Source of the DNA: Natrialba chahannaoensis JCM 10990
Lineage (GTDB): Archaea; Halobacteriota; Halobacteria; Halobacteriales; Natrialbaceae
Length of the DNA stretch: 64,000 nucleotides
Reading direction: 5' to 3'
Assembly (NCBI RefSeq): GCF_000337135.1
Contig: NZ_AOIN01000056.1
Span: 104,417 to 168,416 of the forward strand
The first letter of the stretch is position 1. The number at the start of each line of letters is the position of its first letter. The translations under genes were made by a program, and so were the position numbers. Shown piece by piece: positions 34,638 through 44,897 of the stretch. A model generated the notes under the pieces. That model was given only the letters and a program-made list of their open reading frames with translations, did not search any database and was not told where the DNA came from.

Positions 34638-35924
34638 ATGCGTCTCGTCCAAGTATTTGTCCCAGAGGGGGAGTTAGATCTCGTACTCGAGACAGCCGAC
34701 GCGGCTGGGTTCGATTATGCCGTGTCGGCGGAGACGAGTCACGACGAGTTCGAGGCACTCGTCTCGATTCCGGTACCGCCGGCCGGTGTGGAACCGCTCG
34801 TTGCCGAGTTTAGAGATGCAGGGTTAGCTGACGCCTCCTATACTGTCGTGACGGCTGCAGAGACCGTTGTTTCGGAACGTACTGACGATCTTCATGGCCG
34901 ATTCACCGGTACCCGAATCTCTCGTGAGGAGTTACAGGCACAGGCGGTTGGCCTCGCCCCCGCGACCTCTACCTACTACGTCCTGTTGATCGTCAGCACA
35001 ATTATCGCGACGGCCGGCCTGCTGCTTGACTCCGCAGCGACGATCATCGGTGCGATGGTCGTCGCCCCGTTGATGGGACCCGCGCTCGCAGCGAGTGTCG
35101 GCGTAGTCGTCGACGACGATGACCTCGCACAGCGAGGAGTCATCTTGCAGGTCGTCGGCCTGCTCGCTGCCGTCGCGACTGCCGCAATACTCGGCTGGCT
35201 ACTCCGGGGGACGGTGTTGCTCCCGCCGGGATTCGATATCACGACCGTCCCGCAGATTCAAGAGCGGATCACGCCGAACGTACTTGCCCTCTTTCTCGCA
35301 CTCGGTTCCGGTATCGCGGGCGTCATCAGTCTCATCCGAGACGTCGGCTCGGTGTTGGTCGGCGTCGCGATTGCAGTTGCACTCATCCCGCCTGCTGCGA
35401 CGGCAGGACTTGGAATCGCCTGGGGACATCCTGAAGTCGTCGTTACCGCCGGCACCCTCGTTCTGATTAACCTGCTCTCGATCAACCTCACTGCCTTGCT
35501 GTTGCTCTGGTTTTCCGGCTACCGGCCACAGCGCACCGGCAGTCTCGACCGCGTCTACGGTCGGCTGCGCGCGCGTGTCACCGTGCTCGTTGTCGTAATC
35601 GCCGTCCTTTCGCTCGTCCTCGGCGGCGTCACCTATGGCACCTACCAGACCGCGTCCGTCGAGCACGATGTTCAGACCGAACTCGCGGACATGAGTGACG
35701 ACCCCGAATTCGGTGACCTTGTCTTTCAGGAGGTCACCGTCCAGTACGAACTGATCGACGTCTACACCGGTGACCAGCCCGCAGTCACCGTGCTCGTCGA
35801 GCGCCCGCCCGGCGAGACGGAGTCACCCGACTTTGCCGAGGTCGTGCGCGAGCGACTCGAGTCGGCGACGGGAACCCAACTCGAGGTCGCGACTGAACTG
35901 GTGGATACGCAGCGAAGCGGCTGA
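34638..35924 (+). CDS. TIGR00341/DUF389 multi-pass membrane protein
   Basis: 428 residues from ATG 34638 (MRLVQVFVPEGELDLVLE). A soluble ferredoxin-like N-terminal domain (1-90) is followed by the DUF389 core of six or more helices, including TIIGAMVVAPLMGPALAASV and VLVGVAIAVALIPPAATAGL. The C-terminal 95 residues are soluble again. Substrate and function are unknown; the family is widespread in archaea and bacteria. Confidence 0.85.
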   Translation: MRLVQVFVPEGELDLVLETADAAGFDYAVSAETSHDEFEALVSIPVPPAGVEPLVAEFRDAGLADASYTVVTAAETVVSERTDDLHGRFTGTRISREELQAQAVGLAPATSTYYVLLIVSTIIATAGLLLDSAATIIGAMVVAPLMGPALAASVGVVVDDDDLAQRGVILQVVGLLAAVATAAILGWLLRGTVLLPPGFDITTVPQIQERITPNVLALFLALGSGIAGVISLIRDVGSVLVGVAIAVALIPPAATAGLGIAWGHPEVVVTAGTLVLINLLSINLTALLLLWFSGYRPQRTGSLDRVYGRLRARVTVLVVVIAVLSLVLGGVTYGTYQTASVEHDVQTELADMSDDPEFGDLVFQEVTVQYELIDVYTGDQPAVTVLVERPPGETESPDFAEVVRERLESATGTQLEVATELVDTQRSG

Positions 35925-35948
35925 CCGGCCGTACTCAATTCGCCCCAC

Positions 35949-36659
35949 CTATGCCCGCTCGCCGAACGACCGCGGTGCTCCTTCGCGCGGACTCACCCAC
36001 TCGACGGCGTTTCGCAGGACCTGCTGAATCTCCTTGTTCTCGTAGATTGGATACGTCTCGTGTCCCGGCCGGAAATAGAAGATGCGGCCACTGCCACGGC
36101 GGTAACAACAGCCGCTTCGGAACACCTCGCCGCCCTCAAACCAGCTCGTCAAGACCAGTTTGTCCGGTTCGGGCACGTCGAAGGGTTCGCCGTACATCTC
36201 CGTCTCCGGCAACTCGATACACTCCTCAAGCCCGTCCGTGATCGGATGCCCGGGGTCGACCACCCACAGTCGCTCAGTCGCGCCGTCCTCGCGCCACTGA
36301 AGGCTGCAGGTCGTTCCCATGAGTCGCTTGAATATCTTCGAGTAGTGTGCCGAGTGTAGGGCGAGTAATCCCATGCCCTCGAGTACCCGCTCTTGAACGC
36401 GGTCGACGATTTCGGCTGCGACCTCATCGTGAGCTTCGTGGCCCCACCAGAGCAGGATATCTGTCCCATCGAGAACCTCCTCGGTGAGTCCGTGCTCAGG
36501 TTCGTCAAGCGTCGCCGTCTGGACCTCGTACTCGGCGGCTGTCTCCTCACTTCGGAATATTTCGGCAAGCGCCTCGTGAATTCCATCTGGATAGATGGCC
36601 GCGGCCTCGTCGTCCTCGCGCTCGTGTCGGAACTCGTTCCAGATCGTAATCGTTCGCAT
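35949..36659 (-). CDS. ThuA-like trehalose-utilization family protein
   Basis: 236 residues from ATG 36659 ([17 protein letters not shown]). Class I glutamine-amidotransferase-like fold of the ThuA family: [50 protein letters not shown] and [20 protein letters not shown]. ThuA relatives act with oxidoreductases on 3-keto sugars, for example from trehalose. It diverges from a Gfo/Idh/MocA oxidoreductase and sugar ABC transporter, which supports such a role. Confidence 0.85.
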   Translation of the reverse strand: MRTITIWNEFRHEREDDEAAAIYPDGIHEALAEIFRSEETAAEYEVQTATLDEPEHGLTEEVLDGTDILLWWGHEAHDEVAAEIVDRVQERVLEGMGLLALHSAHYSKIFKRLMGTTCSLQWREDGATERLWVVDPGHPITDGLEECIELPETEMYGEPFDVPEPDKLVLTSWFEGGEVFRSGCCYRRGSGRIFYFRPGHETYPIYENKEIQQVLRNAVEWVSPREGAPRSFGERA

Positions 36660-37013
36660 GAGACAACCGACCACTGCCGGTCCCTTAGCTCGCGTGGTCC
36701 CCAGAAGACCCCGTCTGGTTGGTTGTTTTCAGAGGGTATGGAGCGAGTACAAGGAACCACGTCGCTGTCATCGCATTTACGTCACGACAGCCTGGTACTC
36801 TATATCACATAAAACCTATCACGCGCATGGACTCACAGCGTAATCCGGGAGATTAATCGGTCACAACTCTTATTTTGATTGCTGACTGCGTCTCTCTATG
36901 GACTGGGACAGGCTTCGAATACCATCGTTTGCGACGGCTTCTGGCTGGACGCTCTCACCATCCTGCTCACATCGCCGGTGTTGGATGTACCAGAACCGGC
37001 GAGGTGATCGTCG
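36660..37013. other. Divergent promoter region of the sugar locus
   Basis: About 350 bases between the divergent ThuA-like gene and the oxidoreductase. A short plus frame from ATG 36897 has no family look. A T-rich tract (cttattttgattg, about 36868-36880) is the likeliest core promoter on the plus side, which would leave a leader of over 100 bases. No clear operator repeats are visible. Confidence 0.4.
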
Positions 37014-38171
37014 GTGATCGGCACCGATGTCGGTGTCGGCATCGTCGGTCTCGGTGGCATGGGCAACCACCACGCACGAAACGTCACAGAACTCGGTGCG
37101 ACAGTCGTCGCGGGTGCCGATCTGGTTCCCGAGCAACGGGAGCACTTCGCCGCCGAATTCGGCGCGGAAACCTACGAAACCCATGAAGAACTTGTCGTCG
37201 ACGACGCGGTCGACGCCGTGATCGTCACAACGCCAAACCGCTTTCACGAACCGATCACCATCGACGCACTCGAGGCGGGCTGTGACGTGCTCGTCGAGAA
37301 ACCGCTGGCACACACACTCGATAGTGCAGAGCGAATTGCCGAGGCCGAAGCCAAGGCAGACGGCTTCTGCATGGTTGGCTTCCACAACCGCCACGCGGCC
37401 TCGATGACGATGTTCGAGGAACACCACTCGCGCGGGCGCTTCGGTGAATTGACTCACATCGAGGCCAACTACGTTCGCCGACGCGGCGTCCCCGGACCCG
37501 GCTCGTGGTTCACTAACGAGGATCTCTCCGGCGGCGGTGCGCTGCTCGACATCGGCGTCCACGCGCTGGACCTCGCCCTCTACGCGCTCGACTTCCCCGA
37601 AATCACTGAGGTCTCCGGCGTCGCACGGACGACCTTCGGCGCACAGGAGGAGTACGCCGATCCCGAAGGCTTCGGTGACAACTGGGACGCAAGCGCAGAG
37701 ACGTACGAGGTCGACGATTCCGTCAGCGCCTTCATCCGGTGTGCCGACGGACAGACAATCTCGCTCGAAGCTGCTTGGGCGACTAACCGCGAAGAGAGCA
37801 TGGACTTTCGCATCCGCGGCACCGAAGCCGGTGCCCAGTTCGATATCGGTGACACCAACATGCAACTCCTCGGTGCAAGTTCGGCCGGTGGCGACCACTA
37901 CACCGACACCCAGTTCACCGGCGATACAACCCTAACCGGCTACAAAGAACAAGACGAGCGGTTCCTCACCACCGTCGCAAGGGCCTCCGAACCGACGACG
38001 AACACCATCGACGAAGCGCTCGTCGTCCAGCGCGTCATCGATGCCATCTACCGCTCGAGCGAAAGCGGTCGCTCTGAGCCGGTCGAGTCTGTCGCTGGTG
38101 CCCACTCGAGTACCGGCGAGAAACACGAGCAGGAAAGTGAACTCGAGGCAGAGGTTGGAGCGGACGACTGA
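37014..38171 (+). CDS. Gfo/Idh/MocA family oxidoreductase
   Basis: 385 residues from GTG 37014. The NAD(P)-binding Rossmann motif is GIVGLGGMGNHHARN near the N-terminus. The family motif is VLVEKPLAHTLDSAER (EKP). The catalytic region LDIGVHALDLALYALD carries the usual D-x3-H. It should oxidise or reduce a sugar or polyol. It heads the sugar-transporter cluster and faces thuA, so a disaccharide or sugar acid taken up by the transporter is the probable substrate. Confidence 0.9.
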   Translation: MIGTDVGVGIVGLGGMGNHHARNVTELGATVVAGADLVPEQREHFAAEFGAETYETHEELVVDDAVDAVIVTTPNRFHEPITIDALEAGCDVLVEKPLAHTLDSAERIAEAEAKADGFCMVGFHNRHAASMTMFEEHHSRGRFGELTHIEANYVRRRGVPGPGSWFTNEDLSGGGALLDIGVHALDLALYALDFPEITEVSGVARTTFGAQEEYADPEGFGDNWDASAETYEVDDSVSAFIRCADGQTISLEAAWATNREESMDFRIRGTEAGAQFDIGDTNMQLLGASSAGGDHYTDTQFTGDTTLTGYKEQDERFLTTVARASEPTTNTIDEALVVQRVIDAIYRSSESGRSEPVESVAGAHSSTGEKHEQESELEAEVGADD

Positions 38172-38418
38172 CAGACGCTGACATTGGTGCTGATTTTCCG
38201 CCACGCATCGTACAGGCTGGTGAGCAACTGAGACTGTTGAACAGTATGAGAGAGTCATCTTCGCCGTGATGTTACGAACGGTCGTCGATTCGCGCGCGAC
38301 GGTTGCAGGGGAGTGACGCTGCTCTCCAGAGTAACTCTACACTGAGTTACTGTTGTGAATCTCCACCAAAGGTCTTATTACCACACATACGAGTCACCCA
38401 CTGTGAGAAGAATTGACT

Positions 38419-39747
38419 ATGATTCGAAAGAATTCTAACAAAACTGGCCGATCACGGCGGACGGTACTACAGGCAACCGGTGCGGTCGGTCTGGCCGCTA
38501 TCGCGGGCTGTCTCAGTGGGGGAGACGACGCGGAGCCGCTGGAAAACCTCCTTGAGGAGGACCCCGAGGAGTATCAGGCGGTCGAGGTCGGCCACTGGTG
38601 GACAGCTGGGGGAGAAGAAGACGCCTTTGAGGCACTCGTCGAGGGCTTCGAAGCGGAGTATCCTGACATCGAGATCGATTCTTCGCCCTCGCCTGGTGGT
38701 GCAGGCAGCGCACTTGAGGCGGACATCCGTAATCGCGTCGTCGACCAGAACCCGCCGAGCACGTTCCAAGTGTGGCCCGGACAGGCACTCACCGACTACA
38801 CCGAGGAAGATCTGCTCTACGATATCGACGGCAACGTCTGGGACGACGAGATGCGCGAGGCCTACCATGACGGACCAGTCGATGTTTCCCGTCCCGACGG
38901 CGAGTTCGTCGCCGTGCCGATCAACATCCACCGACTGAACAACCTCTTCTACAACGTCGACGTCGTCGAGGACAGCGGCGTCGACCCCGAGTCGATCGAC
39001 AGCCCGAGTGAACTGCTCGAGGCGATGGAGGCCGTCAACGACGCTGGCTACGTCGGCATGGCCCAGCAGACAGCCTCCGCGTGGTCGACGCTCCAACTGT
39101 GGGCGCAGGTGCTCCTCGGCGAGTACGGCGTCGACGTCTACGAGTCGTTCATCGACGGCAACGTCGAGGAGAACGAGGACGAAATTCGCGACTCACTCAC
39201 CCTCGTCGTCGACTACAGCGAGTACTTCAACGAGGACGCGAGTTCCATGAACGACTGGGACGACGCGAGCAACTACATCAACAGCGGCGAGGCCGCTTTC
39301 TTCCACCAGGGCGACTGGGCCGCCGGCGAGTACGAAGCTGACGACGATCTCGAGTACGGCGCGAACTGGGACCACGTTGCCTTCCCAGGGACCGAGGAGA
39401 TGTACGCGCTGAACATGGACTCGTTCGTCTTCCCGAAGCACAACCCGTCGCCGAACGCGACCCTGCGCTTCCTCCAGTATGCGGCCACGCCGGAGGCACA
39501 GGAACGGTTCAACCAGCACAAAGGATCGATCCCGCCGCGAACAGATGTCTCGGACGAGGCGTTCACGCCGTTCCTGCAGGATCAGATGGCTGACTTCCAG
39601 GAGTCGACCGACCAGCCGCCGTCGATCGCACACGGGCTCGCAGTGGCCCCGGCCACGCAGACCGACATCGAGGGCGCGTTCGCGAACTTCATCGACAACT
39701 GGGACGTCGACGAGACCTACGACGATCTCGTCAACAGCTTCCAGTAG
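38419..39747 (+). CDS. Sugar ABC transporter, substrate-binding lipoprotein
   Basis: 442 residues from ATG 38419 (a TTG two codons earlier is less likely). A Tat lipoprotein signal (SRRTVLQATGAVGLAAIAGC) would anchor it outside the membrane by a lipidated Cys. The body is a family-1 extracellular binding protein: VEVGHWWTAGGEEDAFEALV, VFAVPIN-like FVAVPINIHRLNNLFYN, FFHQGDWAAGEYE and FVFPKHNPSPNATLRFLQYA. It is first of the four transporter genes. Confidence 0.93.
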   Translation: MIRKNSNKTGRSRRTVLQATGAVGLAAIAGCLSGGDDAEPLENLLEEDPEEYQAVEVGHWWTAGGEEDAFEALVEGFEAEYPDIEIDSSPSPGGAGSALEADIRNRVVDQNPPSTFQVWPGQALTDYTEEDLLYDIDGNVWDDEMREAYHDGPVDVSRPDGEFVAVPINIHRLNNLFYNVDVVEDSGVDPESIDSPSELLEAMEAVNDAGYVGMAQQTASAWSTLQLWAQVLLGEYGVDVYESFIDGNVEENEDEIRDSLTLVVDYSEYFNEDASSMNDWDDASNYINSGEAAFFHQGDWAAGEYEADDDLEYGANWDHVAFPGTEEMYALNMDSFVFPKHNPSPNATLRFLQYAATPEAQERFNQHKGSIPPRTDVSDEAFTPFLQDQMADFQESTDQPPSIAHGLAVAPATQTDIEGAFANFIDNWDVDETYDDLVNSFQ

Positions 39748-39763
39748 GATTGTCCACTAGGCT

Positions 39764-40768
39764 ATGGATTCGTTACGTAACTCTCTTCGACGGCTCAACC
39801 CGCTCTCGACGGCGACAGCCGACGCTGAAACCGGAACTGGGGTTGGAGTCGAGGCCGATGCTGACGAACGCGGTGGCCTCGTCGACCGACTCCGGCGAAG
39901 CGACTTCGTCGAGTCGATGCCGTTCTGGCTGCCGCCGACGGCGCTCGTTTTGCTGTTCGTCTACGGCGCGATCGCCTGGAACGTCGTCATCTCGTTCACC
40001 GGCTGGTCCGGACTCGGCCAACCCGACTACACGAACTTCACACTCGAGATGTACCGCCAGATGCCGGCGGATCAAGACTTCATCGCGTCGCTGCGGAACA
40101 CGGTCGCCTTGCTGATCGCGTTCACCAGCGCCTCGCTGGTGGTCGGACTGGGACTCGCGCTGCTCGTCGATCGGAAGATCCGCTTCGAGAGCACGTTCCG
40201 GACGATCTACCTGCTGCCGATGGCGCTGTCGTTCGTCGTGACGGCGATCTTCTGGTCGTGGATGTACGCTGATCCGGACGGACTGATCAATACGGCACTC
40301 CACGGTATCGGCCTGGAGGCACTTGCTTACGACTGGCTCGGCGATCCGCGGTTCAGACTCGCCGCGGTTATCGTCGCGCTCATCTGGCAGTTCAGCGGCT
40401 ACTGTATGATCGTCTACCTCGCAGGGCTCCGGTCGATTCCTGACGACCACTACGAGGCCGCACGGATCGACGGCGCATCGACGCTGAAGCTGTACTGGCG
40501 CGTGATCATCCCACAGCTTCGGTCGTCGACTGTCGGCGCGACGGTCGTCCTGATGGTGTTCGCACTCAAGGCGTTCGACTTCATCTACGTGATGTTCGGG
40601 ACGAACCCCGGCCGGTCGGTTGACATCCTTGCGGTGACGATGTACCGCGAGGCGTTCTCGGCCAGCGAGTGGGCCTACGGTGCAGCGATCGCCGTTGTGC
40701 TGTTCGCACTCGCACTGACGATCATCGGCCCGTACGCGTACACGCAGTACAAGCGAGGTGCACTCTGA
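39764..40768 (+). CDS. Sugar ABC transporter, permease (MalF type)
   Basis: 334 residues. A 45-residue cytoplasmic N-terminus is followed by six helices typical of MalF/UgpA permeases. The cytoplasmic coupling loop is YEAARIDGASTLKLYWRVII (EAA motif). TFRTIYLLPMALSFVVTAIF is the family's signature third region. It starts 16 bases after the binding-protein gene and shares one base with the next gene. Confidence 0.93.
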   Translation: MDSLRNSLRRLNPLSTATADAETGTGVGVEADADERGGLVDRLRRSDFVESMPFWLPPTALVLLFVYGAIAWNVVISFTGWSGLGQPDYTNFTLEMYRQMPADQDFIASLRNTVALLIAFTSASLVVGLGLALLVDRKIRFESTFRTIYLLPMALSFVVTAIFWSWMYADPDGLINTALHGIGLEALAYDWLGDPRFRLAAVIVALIWQFSGYCMIVYLAGLRSIPDDHYEAARIDGASTLKLYWRVIIPQLRSSTVGATVVLMVFALKAFDFIYVMFGTNPGRSVDILAVTMYREAFSASEWAYGAAIAVVLFALALTIIGPYAYTQYKRGAL

Positions 40769-41679
40769 TGACAGCAGATACCACAACGGAACCCGAACCC
40801 GAAGACGATGTCAACGGTGACGGTGACGACAACGACGAAACCCAGGGGCACCTTGCACGACTCTCACCCGGCAGGATCGCCCTCTACGGTGGACTACTGG
40901 CACTCGTTGCGGCATACCTCTCACCGCTGTACAGCGGCCTGACAACTGCGTTCAAGTCCCAGGATGCCTACCGTGAGACATCGCCGCTTCAGCCACCGAT
41001 CGACGGCTTCACCGTCGACCCCTGGCTCACGGCCGCCAGCGAACTCGCGTTCGCGATGCTCAACAGCTTCGCACTGACGATCCCGGCCGCCGTCCTCTCC
41101 GCACTGTTCGGCAGCCTCGCTGCCTACGGCCTGACGAAGGTCGACTGGCGTGGGCAGGCGCTCGTGCTCGTCCTGTTCCTCGCTGCGGTCTTCATCCCGT
41201 ATCAGGCAGTGCTCGTGCCGCTGCGACAGTTCTGGTCGATGGTCGGACTCTCACAGATCCACCCGCGCGGCGAACTGGTCGAACTACTGATCACGCACGT
41301 CGCCTACGGGATCCCGATCTGTACAATCCTGTTCCGGTCGTACTACCAGACCCTCGACGGCGAACTCATCGAGGCCGCCCGCCTCGACGGGGCGAGTCTC
41401 GCACGAATCTACCGCAAGATCGTGTTGCCGCTCTCGATCCCGATGTTCGCCGTCACACTGATCTACCAGTTCACCCAGATCTGGAACGACTTCCTGTTCG
41501 CCCTCGTCCTGCTCAGCAACCGGGCGAACTACGTCGTCACACTCGAGTTGAACGCGCTCGCAGGGTCGATGGCGACTGACTACAGCGTCCAGATGGCTGG
41601 TGCGTTCATCGCGGCGTTGCCGACAATTCTGGTGTATATCCTCTTCGGAGAACAGTTCGCGAAAGGACAGACGATGTGA
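40768..41679 (+). CDS. Sugar ABC transporter, permease (MalG type)
   Basis: 303 residues from ATG 40768, whose A is the last base of the preceding stop codon (TGATG). A disordered acidic N-terminus (1-30) precedes six helices. The EAA loop reads IEAARLDGASLARIYRKIVL. TQIWNDFLFALVLLSNRANY near the end is typical of MalG proteins. It forms the membrane channel with the MalF-type permease. Confidence 0.93.
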   Translation: MTADTTTEPEPEDDVNGDGDDNDETQGHLARLSPGRIALYGGLLALVAAYLSPLYSGLTTAFKSQDAYRETSPLQPPIDGFTVDPWLTAASELAFAMLNSFALTIPAAVLSALFGSLAAYGLTKVDWRGQALVLVLFLAAVFIPYQAVLVPLRQFWSMVGLSQIHPRGELVELLITHVAYGIPICTILFRSYYQTLDGELIEAARLDGASLARIYRKIVLPLSIPMFAVTLIYQFTQIWNDFLFALVLLSNRANYVVTLELNALAGSMATDYSVQMAGAFIAALPTILVYILFGEQFAKGQTM

Positions 41680-41685
41680 TCACAG

Positions 41686-42828
41686 ATGGCAGACTTACAA
41701 CTCGACGACGTAACCAAGGTGTTCACCGAACGCGACGGCAACGAAATCACCGCCGTCGACGACGTATCGCTCACGATCGAGGACGGAGAGTTTCTCGTCC
41801 TCGTTGGACCCTCCGGCTGTGGGAAATCGACGACCCTGCGCATGGTCGCCGGTCTAGAATCGATTAGTTCCGGCCAGATTCGACTCGGTGACACGGTCGT
41901 CAACGAAATGAAACCGAAAGAACGGGACATCGCTATGGTGTTCCAGTCCTACGCGCTGTACCCGCACATGACCGTCCGCGAGAACATGTCGTTCGGACTC
42001 GAGGAGTCGACCGACATGCCAGCCACGCAAATCACGGAGACGGTCGAATCCGCGGCGGAGATGCTCGGCATCGGCGACCTCCTCGAGCGAAAGCCCGACG
42101 ATCTCTCCGGCGGACAACAACAGCGAGTCGCACTCGGACGCGCAATCGTCCGCGATCCGGAAGTCTTCCTGCTCGATGAACCGCTCTCGAATCTGGACGC
42201 AAAGCTTCGCGCGCAAATGCGAACCGAACTCCAGCGCCTGCAGGAGGACCTCGATGTCGCAACCATCTACGTCACACACGATCAGACGGAAGCAATGACG
42301 ATGGCCGACAAGATCGCCATCCTGAACGACGGTGAGCTTCAGCAGGTCGGGACACCGCTTGAGTGCTACCACGAGCCTGCGAACTTGTTCGTCGCGAGTT
42401 TCATCGGCGAACCGTCGATGAACTTCTTCGACGCGCGTCGCGACGGCACGCAACTCGTCACCGACCAGTTCAGATACGACCTGGCCGACGAGACGGTGGC
42501 CGCGCTCGGCGAGCACGACGACCTCGTGCTCGGCGTTCGTCCTGAAGACATCGAGCTTCGCTCAACTGGAAGCGACGAACACAGCTACGAGACGACCGTC
42601 GACGTCGTCGAACCGATGGGTAACGAGAACAACGTCTACCTGACCTTCGGGGACAAGCACGCCGAGTCGTTCGTCGCCACGATTGACGGGATGAACCGCG
42701 TCGAGGCCGGACAGTCGGTCGTCGCACACATTCCAGAGGAGGCAATCCACCTCTTCGATCGTTCGAGCGGGCGCGCGCTTCGCAATCGAACACTCGAGCC
42801 CACGGCGGTTGCCGAGGCGCAGTTCTGA
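41686..42828 (+). CDS. Sugar ABC transporter, ATP-binding protein (UgpC/MsmX type)
   Basis: 380 residues. Walker A is GPSGCGKST (41-49), the Q-loop VFQSYALYPHMTV, the signature LSGGQQQRVALGRAI and Walker B VFLLDEPLSNLDAKLR. The C-terminal 130 residues are the TOBE/OB regulatory domain (LVLGVRPEDIELR). It drives import through the two permeases. It is the last gene of the operon, 7 bases after the MalG-type gene. Confidence 0.95.
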   Translation: MADLQLDDVTKVFTERDGNEITAVDDVSLTIEDGEFLVLVGPSGCGKSTTLRMVAGLESISSGQIRLGDTVVNEMKPKERDIAMVFQSYALYPHMTVRENMSFGLEESTDMPATQITETVESAAEMLGIGDLLERKPDDLSGGQQQRVALGRAIVRDPEVFLLDEPLSNLDAKLRAQMRTELQRLQEDLDVATIYVTHDQTEAMTMADKIAILNDGELQQVGTPLECYHEPANLFVASFIGEPSMNFFDARRDGTQLVTDQFRYDLADETVAALGEHDDLVLGVRPEDIELRSTGSDEHSYETTVDVVEPMGNENNVYLTFGDKHAESFVATIDGMNRVEAGQSVVAHIPEEAIHLFDRSSGRALRNRTLEPTAVAEAQF

Positions 42829-42986
42829 ACGGCAACTCCGACTCGGGCTAACGAATCGTCGTCGCGACTGGAATCGTTTTGTGCCGTCGCAGGTTTCTCA
42901 GACGGGGCACAAGGAATAGCGTTGTTAGTGACTCGTGCTCGGCGTGTTACTGCTACCCGTCACGCACTATCGCTACACACTACCCG

Positions 42987-43733
42987 CTACTCGAGTGCCC
43001 GACGATAGCCGTCGGCCGCAAGTCGCGTCGCCACGACGTGTGCGTAGAACGCGACGAAAACCGCAACGACGCCGAGCGCAGTCGCACTCGAGAGGGCTAT
43101 GATGAGGAACGCCCAGCCGGGGACAACGACGAGGGCCGCGAACAGCCAGGAGACCCAGTAGCCGCCGTGAGCGAGGATTGTGCGATAGCTGTGTGTTTCG
43201 CCGTCGTCGAGTGGCAGCGATGAGTGAGCCGAGGCATCGGTTGCGAGCCTCCCGATGACAATTGGGACAGTGTAACCGACGAGGAGGACGGCAACGAGTG
43301 CGACTGTCGAGAGGCCAAAGAACAGCAGCAATCCGCCGAAGTCGATGGAGTCCGGTGTGATCGGCAGCCGTGTGAGGAGGGTAATCGTCGTGCCGACGAG
43401 TGCGGCGACGAGGGTGAGGTACCCCAGTGTGATCACGAGGAGCCGACAGCCAGTGTCGAACAACGGACGCAGCGGGCGAAACGACGGTGGCGTGTCGTCG
43501 GCTGCGACCGTCGTTGCGAAGACGCGCCCGAGGTAGCCAAGCAGCGCGATCATTGTCGTCGTCGCGACTGCCACGAACGGGAGTGCAAGAAGTGGATTCG
43601 ACGCGCCGAGTGCGACGGCGAGTTGGACAGCGATTGCTGTCAGCAGTCCGAACAGGCCACCGACCGCGAACAGGTCAAGGGTGTGGTCGCCCCGAAAGGG
43701 GAACGTAAGACCGTCGTGCAGTCGGCTCGCCAT
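42987..43733 (-). CDS. DUF4013 multi-pass membrane protein
   Basis: 248 residues from ATG 43733 (MASRLHDGLTFPFRGDHTLD); another ATG lies three codons upstream. Six hydrophobic helices alternate with short loops, including GGLFGLLTAIAVQLAVALGA and SWLFAALVVVPGWAFLIIAL. The end returns to the cytoplasm with RLAADGYRRALE. The DUF4013 family is widespread in haloarchaea and of unknown function. It lies downstream of psmB on the same strand, 225 bases away. Confidence 0.75.
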   Translation of the reverse strand: MASRLHDGLTFPFRGDHTLDLFAVGGLFGLLTAIAVQLAVALGASNPLLALPFVAVATTTMIALLGYLGRVFATTVAADDTPPSFRPLRPLFDTGCRLLVITLGYLTLVAALVGTTITLLTRLPITPDSIDFGGLLLFFGLSTVALVAVLLVGYTVPIVIGRLATDASAHSSLPLDDGETHSYRTILAHGGYWVSWLFAALVVVPGWAFLIIALSSATALGVVAVFVAFYAHVVATRLAADGYRRALE

Positions 43734-43958
43734 TACGTTCATCTGTGCACTCGGACCGTATAACGATTGTAACTCCCGTCGCTGACAGTGTCGATCTGCC
43801 TCGTAAGAAAGGGAGAGGTGAGGGTATCCCGGACGGGTGTGACACCACGAGTGTGGTGACCGCTGAAAGGACACGATACACATGGGTCAGCACCGAGTAA
43901 CGGCTGCGAGAAAGGGTGTTTGCTGAAAGTCGATCAACCCGAACAGATGGGGAACGGC

Positions 43959-44690
43959 TTAGACGACTTCGTCGAAGTCGTGGTGGCCGTGAATGTCGAC
44001 GCCTTCGTCGGTGATCTCACAGAGGAAGACACCGTTACCGGAGCCGGTGTCACGCTCTGCGGCCGACTTGATCGCACGCGCGGCGATCGTCGTCGCCTCG
44101 TCGTTCGAGAGGTCCTCTTCGAACTCCTGCTCGAGCAGACCGTAGGCGAGTTGCATCCCGGAGCCGGTGACGGTGTAGTCGTCTTCCATGACACCGCCGG
44201 CTGGGTCGATGCTGTAGACGTGACTGCCTTCCTCGTCGACGCCGCCCAGAATCGGATGGATTGCAAAGAACGGACCGCCGCGGGCGAAGTTGCCGGCGAG
44301 GGTCGCGAGTGCGTCCATGCTGATCGGCTCGCCGCGGCGGGCTTCATAGAGGTTGACCTCGGCACGAAGGCTGCCGATGAACGACTGCGCACCGCCGACG
44401 CTACCGACCATCGTCAGCGCGCCGGTCGGGTGAATCTGTTCGACCTTCTGGACGTTCTTGTTCGAGACGAAGCGCCCGCCGAGGCTTGCGCGCATGTCCG
44501 TCGCGATGACGACGCCGTCCGCAGTCGAGATGCCGATCGTCGTCGTCCCCGTCTTGTTCACGTTGTCGAGATCTGCGCGCGAAAACTCGCTCTGGGGCAT
44601 CGCGCCGACCTCCGGCTCGTAGGGGTTCGGGTCGTCGGCCAGCTGATCGACCGTCCGGGAGAAGTCCGAATTATGCTGTGGTGCTCGCAT
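43959..44690 (-). CDS. psmB: Proteasome beta subunit
   Basis: 243 residues. The propeptide (about 1-48) ends at the autocleavage site NKTG-TTTIGI, leaving Thr as the catalytic N-terminus. Further active-site elements are DMRASLGGRFVSNKN (Asp/Lys) and GSGMQLAYGLLE and AIKSAAERDTGSGNG. It assembles with alpha rings into the 20S core that degrades proteins in the cytoplasm. A TATA-like tttatatt lies about 25-32 bases before ATG 44690 on the minus strand. Confidence 0.95.
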   Translation of the reverse strand: MRAPQHNSDFSRTVDQLADDPNPYEPEVGAMPQSEFSRADLDNVNKTGTTTIGISTADGVVIATDMRASLGGRFVSNKNVQKVEQIHPTGALTMVGSVGGAQSFIGSLRAEVNLYEARRGEPISMDALATLAGNFARGGPFFAIHPILGGVDEEGSHVYSIDPAGGVMEDDYTVTGSGMQLAYGLLEQEFEEDLSNDEATTIAARAIKSAAERDTGSGNGVFLCEITDEGVDIHGHHDFDEVV

Positions 44691-44897
44691 TGACGAACGT
44701 TACGACCGGCACAATATAAAACATCGGCGGTCATCATCCTTGTTTCCGGTTTGTGTGCCGGCCTGTTTGCCACCGTGTTCGCCGTCGACTGCGAGGGACA
44801 AGGCTCACACCACCGTGTGGTTCAGCACTCAAACCAGCCACACCGCTCCAGATTGAGTTGCATGCGGCCGCAAAACGAGTGCAGTGTTAGTACCCGA

